Below are positions 6,578 through 13,886 of a DNA stretch of 16,251 nt, piece by piece. The notes below the pieces were generated by a model. The model saw nothing but the letters and a program-made list of their open reading frames with translations, was not told the DNA's origin and made no database searches. Every line of letters starts with the position of its first letter. Within the stretch, counting starts at the first letter, position 1. Position numbers and translations under genes: made by a program. This DNA comes from DAOMFM01 sp035429825 (GTDB lineage: Bacteria; Acidobacteriota; Blastocatellia; UBA7656; JADIYM01), in contig JBGAKX010000100.1 of NCBI GenBank assembly GCA_044224215.1, positions 1 to 16,251 on the forward strand. Reading direction: 5' to 3'.

Positions 6578-8095
6578 CTACTTGATTCCGGCGATCCGCC
6601 GGGCGAGTTGGAACTCCGCGCGTCCGATCTCTCGCACGCCGATCAGAATGCCGAGGTAGAGCACTCCAAGAATGGCACATTCGACCGCCACCGCGATCTT
6701 TGGCAGGATGCTCCCGCCGAGCGGCGCCACGAGCGCGTCGAGCGGAATCGCGAGCGCAATCGCGTACACGGCGGCGGCCGCGATCCCGACGCGGACAATC
6801 GTCATCGGCGCGACGATCGCGCCAAACCGCGACGACACGACCACGGACGCTGCAGCAGCCCCGACCGCCATCGCGATCGTCGTCCCGACCGCCGCACCGA
6901 CGAGCCCGTACCGCGGAACGAGCACGAAGTTCAGCCCTGCATCGATCGCAAGCGTCACTGCGACGACAGCGACCGACACCCACGGCCGGCCGACGCTCGA
7001 GATCACCGAGCACAGCACCGTGATGACCGCAAAGCTCAGCATGCCGAGCGCGACGATGCGCAACGCCGGCGCGCCGGCGGCGTAGGGCGGCGGATAGACG
7101 AGGTGGAGCACTTCGGCCGCGTTCGCCGAGAAGATCACCGCGGGGAGCGCGCAGATGATGAGCGTCGCGCGGATCGTCTCGCGAACGTAACTGCGGATCG
7201 CGTCGAGGTTCTCGCGGAAGGCGGCCTCCGACACGATCGGGAAGATGACGAACGTGATCGAGATGATGATCTGAAAGACGATGTAGGCGAAATCGAGCGC
7301 GGCGCCGTAGACGCCCGCCGCCTCGCTCGCCGCCTGCGGATCGGCCGAGATCGTCGCCTTGACGATCAGCAGGTCCGTCTTCATCAGCAGGTTGTTGACG
7401 AGGAGAAAGACGATCAGCGCCACCTGGAACTGCAGCAGGTTTCCAAAGCCGACGGGCGCGTCGCTCGCGCGTCCCCGCACGCCGACAACGAGCGCGCCGA
7501 CGAGCAGCGCGGCGAACGCCGCGGCGGCAAAGCCCGAGATCGCTCCCGTCAGCGTGTACCCCATGGCGACGGTGCACGCGATGATCAGCACGAGCTTGGC
7601 TGTCGAATAGAACGCGTCGATACCGGCCTGTTTGAGGAACTCCTTGCGGCCGTTGAGAACGCCGACAAAGACCGCATAGAACGCGTAGCTCGCGGTGATG
7701 AGCGCCGCAAGCCGCAGGTACGGCGTGAGACTCGCGTCATTGAGTGCCGTCGCGACGAGCGGGGCGGCGAGCGCAAATGCCACGGCGGCTCCGCCGCCGA
7801 GCACGCACTGCAGCAGGAGCGCCTTTCGCTTGATCGCGTCGGCGAGCTCCGGTGTCTGCGAGACGAACTTCGAGACGGTCTGCACCGTGCCGGTGACCAC
7901 GACGGCGTTGATGACCGACACGAGACCGATGACGACCTTGTAGACGCCGAGGTTTGCCGGCGACACGAGACGCGGCAGCACAAAATAGATCGCGGCGCCG
8001 GTCACCATGAACCACAGCTTGGACGCGGTGATGTAGATCGTGCCGCGGCCGGCGCGCGTTGCGACGTCTTCGGTGTCCTGGACTTCGGTCGTCAT
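6578..8095 (-). CDS. Oligosaccharide/polysaccharide flippase (Wzx-like, MOP superfamily)
   Basis: This is a 505-residue multi-pass inner-membrane protein. About 12-14 hydrophobic segments are visible, starting with the stretch around TASKLWFMVTGAAIYFVLPR (residues 28-47), where the N-terminal repeat of the family begins (LGVYKVVIGLVSVINAVVV). A cytoplasmic-type loop follows (SQTPELADAIKRKALLLQ), then paired helices. The C-terminal half has the flippase-type FIVFPIVSEA and a long alternation of Ala/Val-rich helices. Members move lipid-linked sugar repeat units to the periplasmic face. The ATG overlaps the stop of the glycosyltransferase gene by 4 bases (ATGA), so both are made together. Exact substrate and pathway (O-antigen, exopolysaccharide or other) cannot be read from sequence. 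No Wzy polymerase or Wzz is visible nearby. Confidence 0.92.
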   Translation of the reverse strand: MTTEVQDTEDVATRAGRGTIYITASKLWFMVTGAAIYFVLPRLVSPANLGVYKVVIGLVSVINAVVVTGTVQTVSKFVSQTPELADAIKRKALLLQCVLGGGAAVAFALAAPLVATALNDASLTPYLRLAALITASYAFYAVFVGVLNGRKEFLKQAGIDAFYSTAKLVLIIACTVAMGYTLTGAISGFAAAAFAALLVGALVVGVRGRASDAPVGFGNLLQFQVALIVFLLVNNLLMKTDLLIVKATISADPQAASEAAGVYGAALDFAYIVFQIIISITFVIFPIVSEAAFRENLDAIRSYVRETIRATLIICALPAVIFSANAAEVLHLVYPPPYAAGAPALRIVALGMLSFAVITVLCSVISSVGRPWVSVAVVAVTLAIDAGLNFVLVPRYGLVGAAVGTTIAMAVGAAAASVVVSSRFGAIVAPMTIVRVGIAAAAVYAIALAIPLDALVAPLGGSILPKIAVAVECAILGVLYLGILIGVREIGRAEFQLARRIAGIK

Positions 8096-9315
8096 CTGGT
8101 CGTCACGTTCGGGTGTTTCCTGCGATCGAGGACGTCGGCAATCATCGCCGCGATCCGCTCCGCGGTTCGCGAAATCGTGAACTCCTCGGCGCCCGATACG
8201 GCACCGGCCGAAAGCCGGCTCCGCAACCCGGCGTCTCCGGCAATTTGCCCGAGCGCTCGAGCGAGCGCTGCCGCGTCGTTTGGTTCGACCAGCAATGCGT
8301 TCCGGCCGTCGTCGAGCATCGTCGGCAGTTCACCAGTACGCGTGGCAATGATCGGACGGCCGGCGGCAAGCGCTTCGGACGCCACGACCGGAGCGCCTTC
8401 CTGTCGTCCATTGCCGTCCACGATCGATGGGATCACCACTGCAGAACACGCCTCCAGCGCCAGTCGTCGCTCACGGCGGCCGAGCCGCCCCAGAAACGAA
8501 ACGCGGAGTCTAGCGGCGGCGGCCTTTGCGCGCAACGCCTCGCTTTCGGGACCGTCGCCGGCGATCCAGACTGCGACGTCGGGCGCGGCTGACGCGGCGT
8601 CGAGCAATACGTCGACTCCCTTGATCGGCACCAACCGTCCGAGAAACAGCACTCCGGGAGTGTCTGACAGGCTGTGCGCCCGCCGGAACGCGTCCACGTC
8701 CGACGGGTCGGGCCGAGGGCCGATGCTCGCGCCCATCCTCACAAGGTCGGCAGGCGGCGCCTTCGGACCGGCAAGTCGTTCAATTGCAGAGAGTTGCCAG
8801 CTGGCGGCGCACGCAACCCGGTCCGACCTCCCGAGAACCCATCGGGCGATGCGCGCGCCGTACGCGGTCGCGGACAACAGGTGGACGTCCCCGCCGTGCG
8901 CGACTGCCACATGCGGCCGGTCGGGGCGGCGCAACGCGGCGCCGACGATTCCGGACGGCGCCAGCCAGTGCGAGACGATCGCGTCCGCCCAGGCCGACTC
9001 GCGGCGCGCAGCACGCGCAAACGCGCCGAGAAACACGACCGCTTCGGCCTTTGCCGCAGGCGAGCTTTGCAGCGCCGCGCCGGCGTCGCGATCCGACGAA
9101 AACGCCTTCGCGCCTGGCGTCGGATAGGTGAAGCGGACGATCTCTATGGGAGCGAATCCGCGGTCGTCCGTCGGACCGAACGCCGCCGGCGTGACGACGC
9201 GGACGTGGTGGCCGTGCGACGCGACGAGCTCGGCGGCGAGGTCCGCAATGTAGCCGCAGACGCCGTCGTCGGGCGTCGACGGAAACGAGCTCGTCAGAAA
9301 GAGCAGGCGCGCCAC
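8092..9315 (-). CDS. Family 4 glycosyltransferase (GT-B fold)
   Basis: This is a GT4-type retaining glycosyltransferase of about 407 residues. The N-terminal Rossmann domain starts ARLLFLTSSFPS, has a GVCGYIADLAAELVASHGHHV segment for the acceptor side, and an AHGGDVHLL motif. The C-terminal donor-binding domain has LFLGRLVPIKGVDVLLDA, WIAGDGPE, FLGRL and the EX7E motif (QEGAPVVASEALAAG, Glu about 306 and 314), followed by GRPIIATRTGELPTMLDDG and the LLVEPND element. The start is uncertain. I prefer the GTG at 9315 because the family begins there; the open frame continues back to a GTG at 9384 with 23 residues unlike GT4. It overlaps the flippase start by 4 bases, pointing to a shared role in making and exporting a surface glycan. 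Sugar specificity is unknown. Confidence 0.9.
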   Translation of the reverse strand: MARLLFLTSSFPSTPDDGVCGYIADLAAELVASHGHHVRVVTPAAFGPTDDRGFAPIEIVRFTYPTPGAKAFSSDRDAGAALQSSPAAKAEAVVFLGAFARAARRESAWADAIVSHWLAPSGIVGAALRRPDRPHVAVAHGGDVHLLSATAYGARIARWVLGRSDRVACAASWQLSAIERLAGPKAPPADLVRMGASIGPRPDPSDVDAFRRAHSLSDTPGVLFLGRLVPIKGVDVLLDAASAAPDVAVWIAGDGPESEALRAKAAAARLRVSFLGRLGRRERRLALEACSAVVIPSIVDGNGRQEGAPVVASEALAAGRPIIATRTGELPTMLDDGRNALLVEPNDAAALARALGQIAGDAGLRSRLSAGAVSGAEEFTISRTAERIAAMIADVLDRRKHPNVTTR

Positions 9316-9430
9316 GACCGCTATTTCACCACACCAGTCGCGGGCGGCGAACCCCGGCGAACGCGCCCGTTTGCTGAACTTCACGGCCCGCGACCCGTAC
9401 TACACCCGGTGTCGAACCAACGGGATCGGT

Positions 9431-9446
9431 TGTAAATCTCTGTAAA
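9431..9446 (+). promoter_or_regulatory. Direct repeat TGTAAA-N4-TGTAAA, candidate response-regulator box
   Basis: Two perfect TGTAAA half-sites with a 10-bp period lie 50 bp upstream of a TATAAT -10 and between the divergent glycosyltransferase and kinase genes. OmpR/PhoB-type regulators bind tandem half-sites of 10-11 bp period. The regulator encoded downstream at 11206 is of that type, so autoregulation is a reasonable inference. Confidence 0.35.
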
Positions 9447-9496
9447 ACGGGGTGAAGTCGTCGTCACGGCCGACGCGCGAACCGGCCGTGTGTCCC

Positions 9497-9502
9497 TATA
9501 AT
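9497..9502 (+). promoter_or_regulatory. Consensus -10 box TATAAT of the two-component operon
   Basis: A perfect TATAAT lies 9 nt before the kinase ATG at 9512. No -35 close to TTGACA is found at 16-18 nt spacing, so an activator may be needed. The mRNA would begin at or within a few bases of the start codon (leaderless or nearly so). A short GAGAAG directly before the ATG is too close to act as an SD. Confidence 0.5.
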
Positions 9503-9511
9503 CCGAGAAGC

Positions 9512-11209
9512 ATGTTCCGCCGGCGCTACATCATCTGGATCGGAATCTGCGCGATCATCGCGCCGCTGCTCGTCAACCTGTGGACGCAGTACCGGTCGCT
9601 GACCGAATTGCAGAAGACGTCGCCGCTCGCCCGCCAGGCCTCGTGGGAGCATCGTCTCGGCGACGTGGCGACGGACGTGCAGGGCTTTTATCGCGACCGC
9701 GCCATCCAGGCGCTGAACCTGCCGCCGCAGGCGATCCTCAAGGACAAGGACGACGACGCGGTCGAGGTGTACTTCAGGAACGCGCCGGCCGAAGGCGTGA
9801 AGTGGTACTTCATCAGCTCTCCGTTCTCGAACGAGCCGAACCTGGTCAAGGTCACGCTCTACGATCCGGCGACCCGCACGATGGTCCGCGAGAAGCGGTC
9901 CGAGCACTGGGCCGCCTTCTCGGCGTCGTCGTCGTACTTCAGCCTGATCCTGCGCGACGCGTCGGTCGACCGCGACCGGCTCGTGTTCGGCGTCGACGAT
10001 CCCGACAACCGGATCATCGCAAAGCCGATCACCGACGCGTCATCGCGAGCGGTCGGCGTGGCGGGGATGATCGTCGATTCGAACTACTTCAGGAACAACG
10101 TGCTGCCGCAGACGCTGCCGGACGCGCTCCGCGAGTCGTTTTCGCAGGCCGAGCTCGACGAGATGACGGTGTTTGTCCTCGACGACGCGGGGCGTGTGGT
10201 CACGTCGACGCGGCCGGTCACGAACACGAAGGCCGACGTGGTGGTGCCGCTGCAGCTCGCGTTTTCGAACTGGACGCTCGGCGCGACGACGCACGGCCTG
10301 ACGCACGAGGAGCTGGCGACGCGAAACTTTGATCTGAACATCTCGCTGACGGTGCTCAATTCGATCGCGCTCGTCGTTGGCATCGCGCTGGCGCTGCGCG
10401 CCGCCGGCAAGGAGCTCAAGATCTCGCAGATGAAGTCGGACTTCGTGTCGAACGTATCGCACGAGCTGCGGACGCCGCTCTCGTCGATCCGCGTGCTGGG
10501 CGAGTTCCTGCGGTCCGGCCGGGAGATCGAGCCCGACAAGCTGCGAAGGTACGGCGAGTACATCGAGACCGAGAGCGAGCGGCTCGCCAAGCTGATCAAC
10601 AACATCCTCGACTTCTCGAAGATCGAATCGGGCCAGCGTACGTACGAGTTCGCCGAGCACCACATCGAGTTCATCGTGGCCGAAGTGCTGCGGATGCACG
10701 AGGTGCGGCTGGTGCAGCAGGGGTTCCAGCTCGAATTCGAGGTACCCGACGAGCCGCTTCCGGTGGTCTCGCTCGATCCGGATGCCGTGACGCAGGCGAT
10801 CACGAACCTGCTCGACAACGCGATCAAGTACTCGGGGACTTCGCGGACGATCGGCGTGCGCGTCTGGAGGGACGGGGACTGGGTTTCTGTGTCGGTGACC
10901 GACCTCGGCGTCGGCATTCCGCAGGACGAGCTGCGCAAGATCTTTGACCGCTTTCACCGCGTCAGCACGGGCCTGGTCCACAACGTGAAGGGCAGCGGGT
11001 TGGGCCTGTCGCTGGTCAAACACATCGTCGAGGCGCACGGTGGCCGTGTGCAGGTGACGAGCGAAGTCGGCTCGGGAAGTACGTTTACGCTGCAATTTCC
11101 TGCCGCTGCTCGCGTTACAGACTCACATGCGCCCAAACGGGCGCTCACGGACGACGTCTTTCACCTTGATTTCGAACACGGCGCAGAGCCTCGGGGGAGC
11201 AAGCCATGA
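9512..11209 (+). CDS. Membrane sensor histidine kinase (HisKA/HATPase_c), no HAMP domain
   Basis: This is a 565-residue sensor kinase. TM1 (YIIWIGICAIIAPLLVNLW, about residues 6-24) and TM2 (about 278-296, SLTVLNSIALVVGIALALR) flank a periplasmic domain of some 250 residues with strand-rich segments that could be a Cache-like fold (FVLDDAGRVVTS). TM2 is followed within about 12 residues by the HisKA helix, with no room for a HAMP linker. The H box is KSDFVSNVSHELRTP, with His at about 317. The ATPase domain has ITNLLDNAIKYSG (N box), DLGVGIP (G1), IFDRFHRV (F box) and KGSGLGLSLVKHIVEAHGG (G2). About 35 residues extend past the ATPase core. I prefer the ATG at 9512 because it sits behind a TATAAT; a GTG at 9452 would put polar residues ahead of TM1. 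The signal sensed is unknown. The stop overlaps the regulator's ATG by 4 bases (ATGA). Confidence 0.95.
   Translation: MFRRRYIIWIGICAIIAPLLVNLWTQYRSLTELQKTSPLARQASWEHRLGDVATDVQGFYRDRAIQALNLPPQAILKDKDDDAVEVYFRNAPAEGVKWYFISSPFSNEPNLVKVTLYDPATRTMVREKRSEHWAAFSASSSYFSLILRDASVDRDRLVFGVDDPDNRIIAKPITDASSRAVGVAGMIVDSNYFRNNVLPQTLPDALRESFSQAELDEMTVFVLDDAGRVVTSTRPVTNTKADVVVPLQLAFSNWTLGATTHGLTHEELATRNFDLNISLTVLNSIALVVGIALALRAAGKELKISQMKSDFVSNVSHELRTPLSSIRVLGEFLRSGREIEPDKLRRYGEYIETESERLAKLINNILDFSKIESGQRTYEFAEHHIEFIVAEVLRMHEVRLVQQGFQLEFEVPDEPLPVVSLDPDAVTQAITNLLDNAIKYSGTSRTIGVRVWRDGDWVSVSVTDLGVGIPQDELRKIFDRFHRVSTGLVHNVKGSGLGLSLVKHIVEAHGGRVQVTSEVGSGSTFTLQFPAAARVTDSHAPKRALTDDVFHLDFEHGAEPRGSKP
11193..11199 (+). 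promoter_or_regulatory. Shine-Dalgarno (GGGGGAG) of the response regulator
   Basis: GGGGGAG lies 6 nt before the ATG at 11206 and inside the 3' end of the kinase gene. It contrasts with the absence of an SD at the kinase start itself. Confidence 0.6.
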
Positions 11210-11937
11210 TGGAATCCGTATTGCGCGTTGCCAAGGAAGTGCCCGATCCGCGACCGACCGGGCAGGTTCTGATCGTCGAGGATGACGAGGCTACGGCCTT
11301 TGCTCTCCGCGATGGTTTCGAGTACGAGGGGTTTGGCGTCATGGTGGCATCGGACGGCGCGAGCGCGGTCCGGATGGCCGCTTCCGAGCGCCCGACGCTT
11401 ATCCTGCTCGACGTGATGCTGCCCGAGATGAGCGGTCTCGACGTCTGCCGCCAGATCCGCGCAAGCCGCAACGACGTGCCCATCATCATGCTGACGGCTC
11501 GCGGCCAGGAGGTCGACAAGGTACTGGGCCTGAAGCTCGGCGCAGACGACTACATCACGAAACCCTTTAGTTTCATGGAGTTGATGGCGCGCGTCGAGGC
11601 GGTGTTAAGGCGCAGCCACAACGGCTCGGACACGACGACGTTCTATGAGTTCGGCGACGTTCGGCTCGACTTCCGCATGCTCGAGGCCACAAAGTGCGGC
11701 CAGTCGCTGGACCTGTCGCCGCTCGAGTTCAAGTTGATGAAGTTCTTTGTGGACAACCGGCAGCAGGTCGTGACGCGCGACCAGATGCTGCGGGCGGTCT
11801 GGAACTCGAGCAGCTCGCTGTTCACGCGAACGGTCGACATGCACGTCGCAAAGCTCAGAAAGAAGGTCGAGGACAGCCCGAATCACCCGCGATTCATTAT
11901 CACCATCTACGGGGTTGGGTATAAGTTCCTCGGATGA
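11206..11937 (+). CDS. OmpR/PhoB-family response regulator
   Basis: This 243-residue DNA-binding regulator is the partner of the preceding kinase. The receiver domain (about residues 20-135) has acidic residues VEDDE at 24-28, phospho-acceptor Asp69 in LLDVMLPEMSG, Thr97 in MLTAR and Lys119 in ADDYITKPF. A winged-helix effector follows (about 145-243): LDLSPLEFKLMKFF, QQVVTRDQMLRAVW, RTVDMHVAKLRKKVED and FIITIYGVGYKFLG, all typical of OmpR-type DNA binding. The ATG at 11206 overlaps the kinase stop, and GGGGGAG lies 6 nt upstream, which supports it; a second ATG follows immediately. The next gene overlaps by ATGA, so kinase, regulator and reductase form one operon. The target genes are unknown. 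The TGTAAA repeat at 9431 is a candidate self-binding site. Confidence 0.96.
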   Translation: MMESVLRVAKEVPDPRPTGQVLIVEDDEATAFALRDGFEYEGFGVMVASDGASAVRMAASERPTLILLDVMLPEMSGLDVCRQIRASRNDVPIIMLTARGQEVDKVLGLKLGADDYITKPFSFMELMARVEAVLRRSHNGSDTTTFYEFGDVRLDFRMLEATKCGQSLDLSPLEFKLMKFFVDNRQQVVTRDQMLRAVWNSSSSLFTRTVDMHVAKLRKKVEDSPNHPRFIITIYGVGYKFLG

Positions 11938-12833
11938 GCGAGTCCGTCGACTGGCAGCACAGAGCATTCGGGCGCACCGGCCTCGTCGTGCCGGCGCTGG
12001 GGTTTGGCGCCGGGCACATCGGGGATCCCGCGATGTCCGAGGACGACGTCGGAGCGCTGTTGAACGACGCGGTCGACGCCGGTGTTCGACTGATCGACAC
12101 CGCGCGTGGCTATGGCATGTCCGAGGAGCGGATCGGCCGGCACCTGTCGTGGCGCCGGTCGGACATCGTGCTGTCGACAAAGGTCGGCTACGACATTGCG
12201 GGCACCGAGGACTGGACGTACGAGTGCGTCGCGCGCGGCGTGGACGTGGCGCTCGGGCGGTTGCAGACCGACTGGATCGACATCGTCCATCTGCATTCGT
12301 GCCCTGCGGCGACGCTCGAGCGCGGCGACGTCATCGCGGCGCTCGACGACGCGGTTGCGGCCGGAAAGGTCCGCACAGCAGCGTATTCGGGCGACAACGA
12401 GGACCTCGCGTGGGCCGCGGAGTCGGGCAGATTCGGGAGTCTCCAGACGTCGGTCAACCTGTTCGATCAGCGGGTGATCGACGGCGGGTTGCGGACTGCG
12501 GCCGAGCGAGGGATCGGTGTGATCGCGAAGCGGCCGGTTGCAAACGCGCCGTGGCGGTTTACGGAGCGTCCGGTGGGCGACTACTGCGAGCCGTACTGGG
12601 TGAGGATGCAGGCGATGCGGCTCGACCCCGGGGCGTGCGAGTGGCAGGAGTTCGCGCTGCGGTTCGCGGCGTATCTGCCGGGTGTGGGCAGCTGCATCGT
12701 GGGCACGCGGAGTCTCGAGCACCTGGTGCACAACGCGGAGCTCGTCGCGCGGGGGCCTCTCGCGGAGGATGTCGTCGCCGGAATTCGCGACGCGTTCCGG
12801 CGCAACGACGACGGGTGGACGGGCCAGACGTGA
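11934..12833 (+). CDS. Aldo/keto reductase
   Basis: This is a 299-residue NADP(H)-type aldo/keto reductase with a (beta/alpha)8 barrel. The N-terminus shows FGRTGLVVPALGFGAG. The catalytic tetrad is in place: Asp55 and Tyr60 in DTARGYGMSEERIG, Lys83 in LSTKVG, and His121 in WIDIVHLHS. Late strands show TSVNLFDQRVID, GVIAKRPVANAPW and CIVGTRSLEHL, the last resembling the cofactor-binding GTR/S segment. Substrate is unknown. The segment AGKVRTAAYSGDNEDLAWA matches the 'GKIRaiGvSn' element of the family. The ATG overlaps the regulator stop by 4 bases, so it is translationally coupled to the two-component genes. Such a placement could make it part of the response (for example carbonyl or redox stress) or a passenger; the sequence does not decide. 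The gene ends 7 bp before a repeat island. Confidence 0.93.
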   Translation: MSESVDWQHRAFGRTGLVVPALGFGAGHIGDPAMSEDDVGALLNDAVDAGVRLIDTARGYGMSEERIGRHLSWRRSDIVLSTKVGYDIAGTEDWTYECVARGVDVALGRLQTDWIDIVHLHSCPAATLERGDVIAALDDAVAAGKVRTAAYSGDNEDLAWAAESGRFGSLQTSVNLFDQRVIDGGLRTAAERGIGVIAKRPVANAPWRFTERPVGDYCEPYWVRMQAMRLDPGACEWQEFALRFAAYLPGVGSCIVGTRSLEHLVHNAELVARGPLAEDVVAGIRDAFRRNDDGWTGQT

Positions 12834-12840
12834 TCGAGAT

Positions 12841-12942
12841 CGCACAATTCGTGAGCCAGAGCCGGGCCCGGTAGGGCGCGGCCCGTACTTTCGCACAATT
12901 CATGAGCCAGAGCCGGGCCCGGTAGGGCGCGGCCCGTACTTT
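12841..12942. repeat. Two 51-bp tandem repeat copies (12841-12891, 12892-12942)
   Basis: Two back-to-back 51-bp units run without a spacer. They differ at only one base (G at 12851, A at 12902). Each contains the palindrome CCGGGCCCGG inside CAGAGCCGGGCCCGGTAG, followed by GGCGCGGCCCGTACTTT. They lie between the convergent reductase and OGG genes. Confidence 0.9.
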
Positions 12943-12993
12943 CGACGTCGATATGGATGTGCGGCAGGCCGAGCCCTACCGGGCCCGGCTCTG
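12908..12993. repeat. Inverted repeat pair, 27-bp arms, around a 32-bp loop
   Basis: The 27-bp core of the second tandem copy (12908-12934) reappears in inverted orientation at 12967-12993 with one mismatch (A at 12972). The RNA from either strand could fold into a long, very GC-rich hairpin. It lies between convergent genes and so may end transcription in both directions, though no T-run follows. The inverted arm overlaps the last codons of the OGG gene. Confidence 0.8.
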
Positions 12994-13863
12994 TGTCCGC
13001 TCACCCCGCCGCGCGGCCTCGAACAGGTACTGCTGCGCCAACCCCGCGTACTCCCCGAACCTCGCCCTCGCCAGCTCGCCGATCACCCGATCCGTCACCC
13101 GCTCGTCGTCACCGAGGTACAGCGCCGAGTACGCCTTGCGGACCCACGTATCGACCGGGAACACGTCCATCCGCCCGTACCCGAACAGTGCGATGCAATC
13201 CGCCACCTTCGGCCCGACACCGGGCAGACGGCAGAGCTCGGCCCTCAGCGCCTCGTTGGTCAGCCCGTCGAGCGCCGCGAGATCGATCTCGCCCGCTGCG
13301 ACCATGCGCGCCGCATTGAACACGTACTCGTCGCGGTAGCCGAGGTTGGCGTCGCGCCGAAGTTGTTCGACGCTCACCTCCGCGAGTTGCTCGGGTCGAG
13401 GAAATGCGCGTCGCAGTTCTCCGTCCGCGGCAACCTCCGACCCGACCATGTCGCACAGTGCCGCGATCGTTCGTCCGATCCGGATGATGTTGTTGTTCGC
13501 GGACGCGATGAACGTGATCGCGGTTTCGAACGGCGGCTGCCTCAGGATCCTGAGCCCCGGCGCCGTCACCGGAAGCTTTCCGTCGCGATCAAGCTGCGTG
13601 CGGATCGCGCCGTAATCGCGACCCGCGTCAAAGTACACGTGCGCGGCGTCCGCAAGTCCGGCAAATACGGAGTTTCGCGGCGAGACCACGAGCCCGTCTG
13701 CACGCACGGTGACGCGCACCGGACGGTCGCCGATCCAGCCGTCGGCCGAACAGTCGCCCGTCCGCCGCCAACGGAACGTCTGCCCTCCGAACAGCGTCAC
13801 CTCGAGATCGATCTCGTGGAGCCCGTCGAGCAGCACTTCGCGCTTGTTGCGTCGCGCCGTCAT
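12976..13863 (-). CDS. 8-oxoguanine DNA glycosylase/AP lyase, OGG1 type
   Basis: This bifunctional base-excision repair enzyme removes 8-oxoguanine and nicks the abasic strand. The protein is 295 residues. The N-terminal OGG domain has FGGQTFRWRR (residues 25-34), the counterpart of the OGG1 'GQcFRW' element, then an all-helical domain with FIASANNNIIRIGRTI (118-133). The helix-hairpin-helix is LCRLPGVGPKVADCIALFGY (210-229), with the Schiff-base Lys219 followed by Asp238 in FPVDTWVRKAY, matching human Lys249 and Asp268. These place it in OGG1 rather than MutM/Fpg or AGOG. The ATG at 13863 is 23 bp from the mutY ATG, divergent. A TATACT box ends 8 nt upstream with no SD. The last five codons (QSRAR) and the stop come from the repeat, so the C-terminus may have been altered by its insertion. 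The symbol ogg is used for relatives, but I leave the gene unnamed. Confidence 0.95.
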   Translation of the reverse strand: MTARRNKREVLLDGLHEIDLEVTLFGGQTFRWRRTGDCSADGWIGDRPVRVTVRADGLVVSPRNSVFAGLADAAHVYFDAGRDYGAIRTQLDRDGKLPVTAPGLRILRQPPFETAITFIASANNNIIRIGRTIAALCDMVGSEVAADGELRRAFPRPEQLAEVSVEQLRRDANLGYRDEYVFNAARMVAAGEIDLAALDGLTNEALRAELCRLPGVGPKVADCIALFGYGRMDVFPVDTWVRKAYSALYLGDDERVTDRVIGELARARFGEYAGLAQQYLFEAARRGERTQSRAR

Positions 13864-13871
13864 GGCCGGTC

Positions 13872-13879
13872 AGTATACG
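13872..13879. promoter_or_regulatory. Shared divergent -10 region of the OGG and mutY genes (GTATAC core)
   Basis: The whole gap between the two start codons is 23 bp (13864-13886). At its centre is the palindrome GTATAC (13873-13878). On the minus strand it reads TATACT (13877-13872), 8 nt before the OGG ATG. On the plus strand it reads TATACG (13874-13879), 7 nt before the mutY ATG. Both transcripts would start at their start codon. The -35 region of each must lie inside the other gene. Confidence 0.5.
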
Positions 13880-13886
13880 CGACGCG

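Noticed and set aside
6608..9127. An 839-codon open frame on the plus strand, antisense to the flippase and GT4 genes
   Set aside because: The product is rich in Arg, Asp and His with no domain, as expected of an antisense frame in high-GC DNA. The minus strand holds two well-supported genes.
9316..9384. N-terminal extension of the GT4 gene from GTG 9384
   Set aside because: The 23 extra residues do not resemble GT4 N-termini, and the family start motif begins at the GTG at 9315. The longer form is not excluded.
12902..12925. Tiny frame MSQSRAR in the second repeat copy
   Set aside because: Seven codons, no SD, present only because of the repeat sequence; it is not treated as a gene.
12841..12993. 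CRISPR-like array
   Set aside because: The two direct units abut without spacers and the third copy is inverted, so it is not an array.
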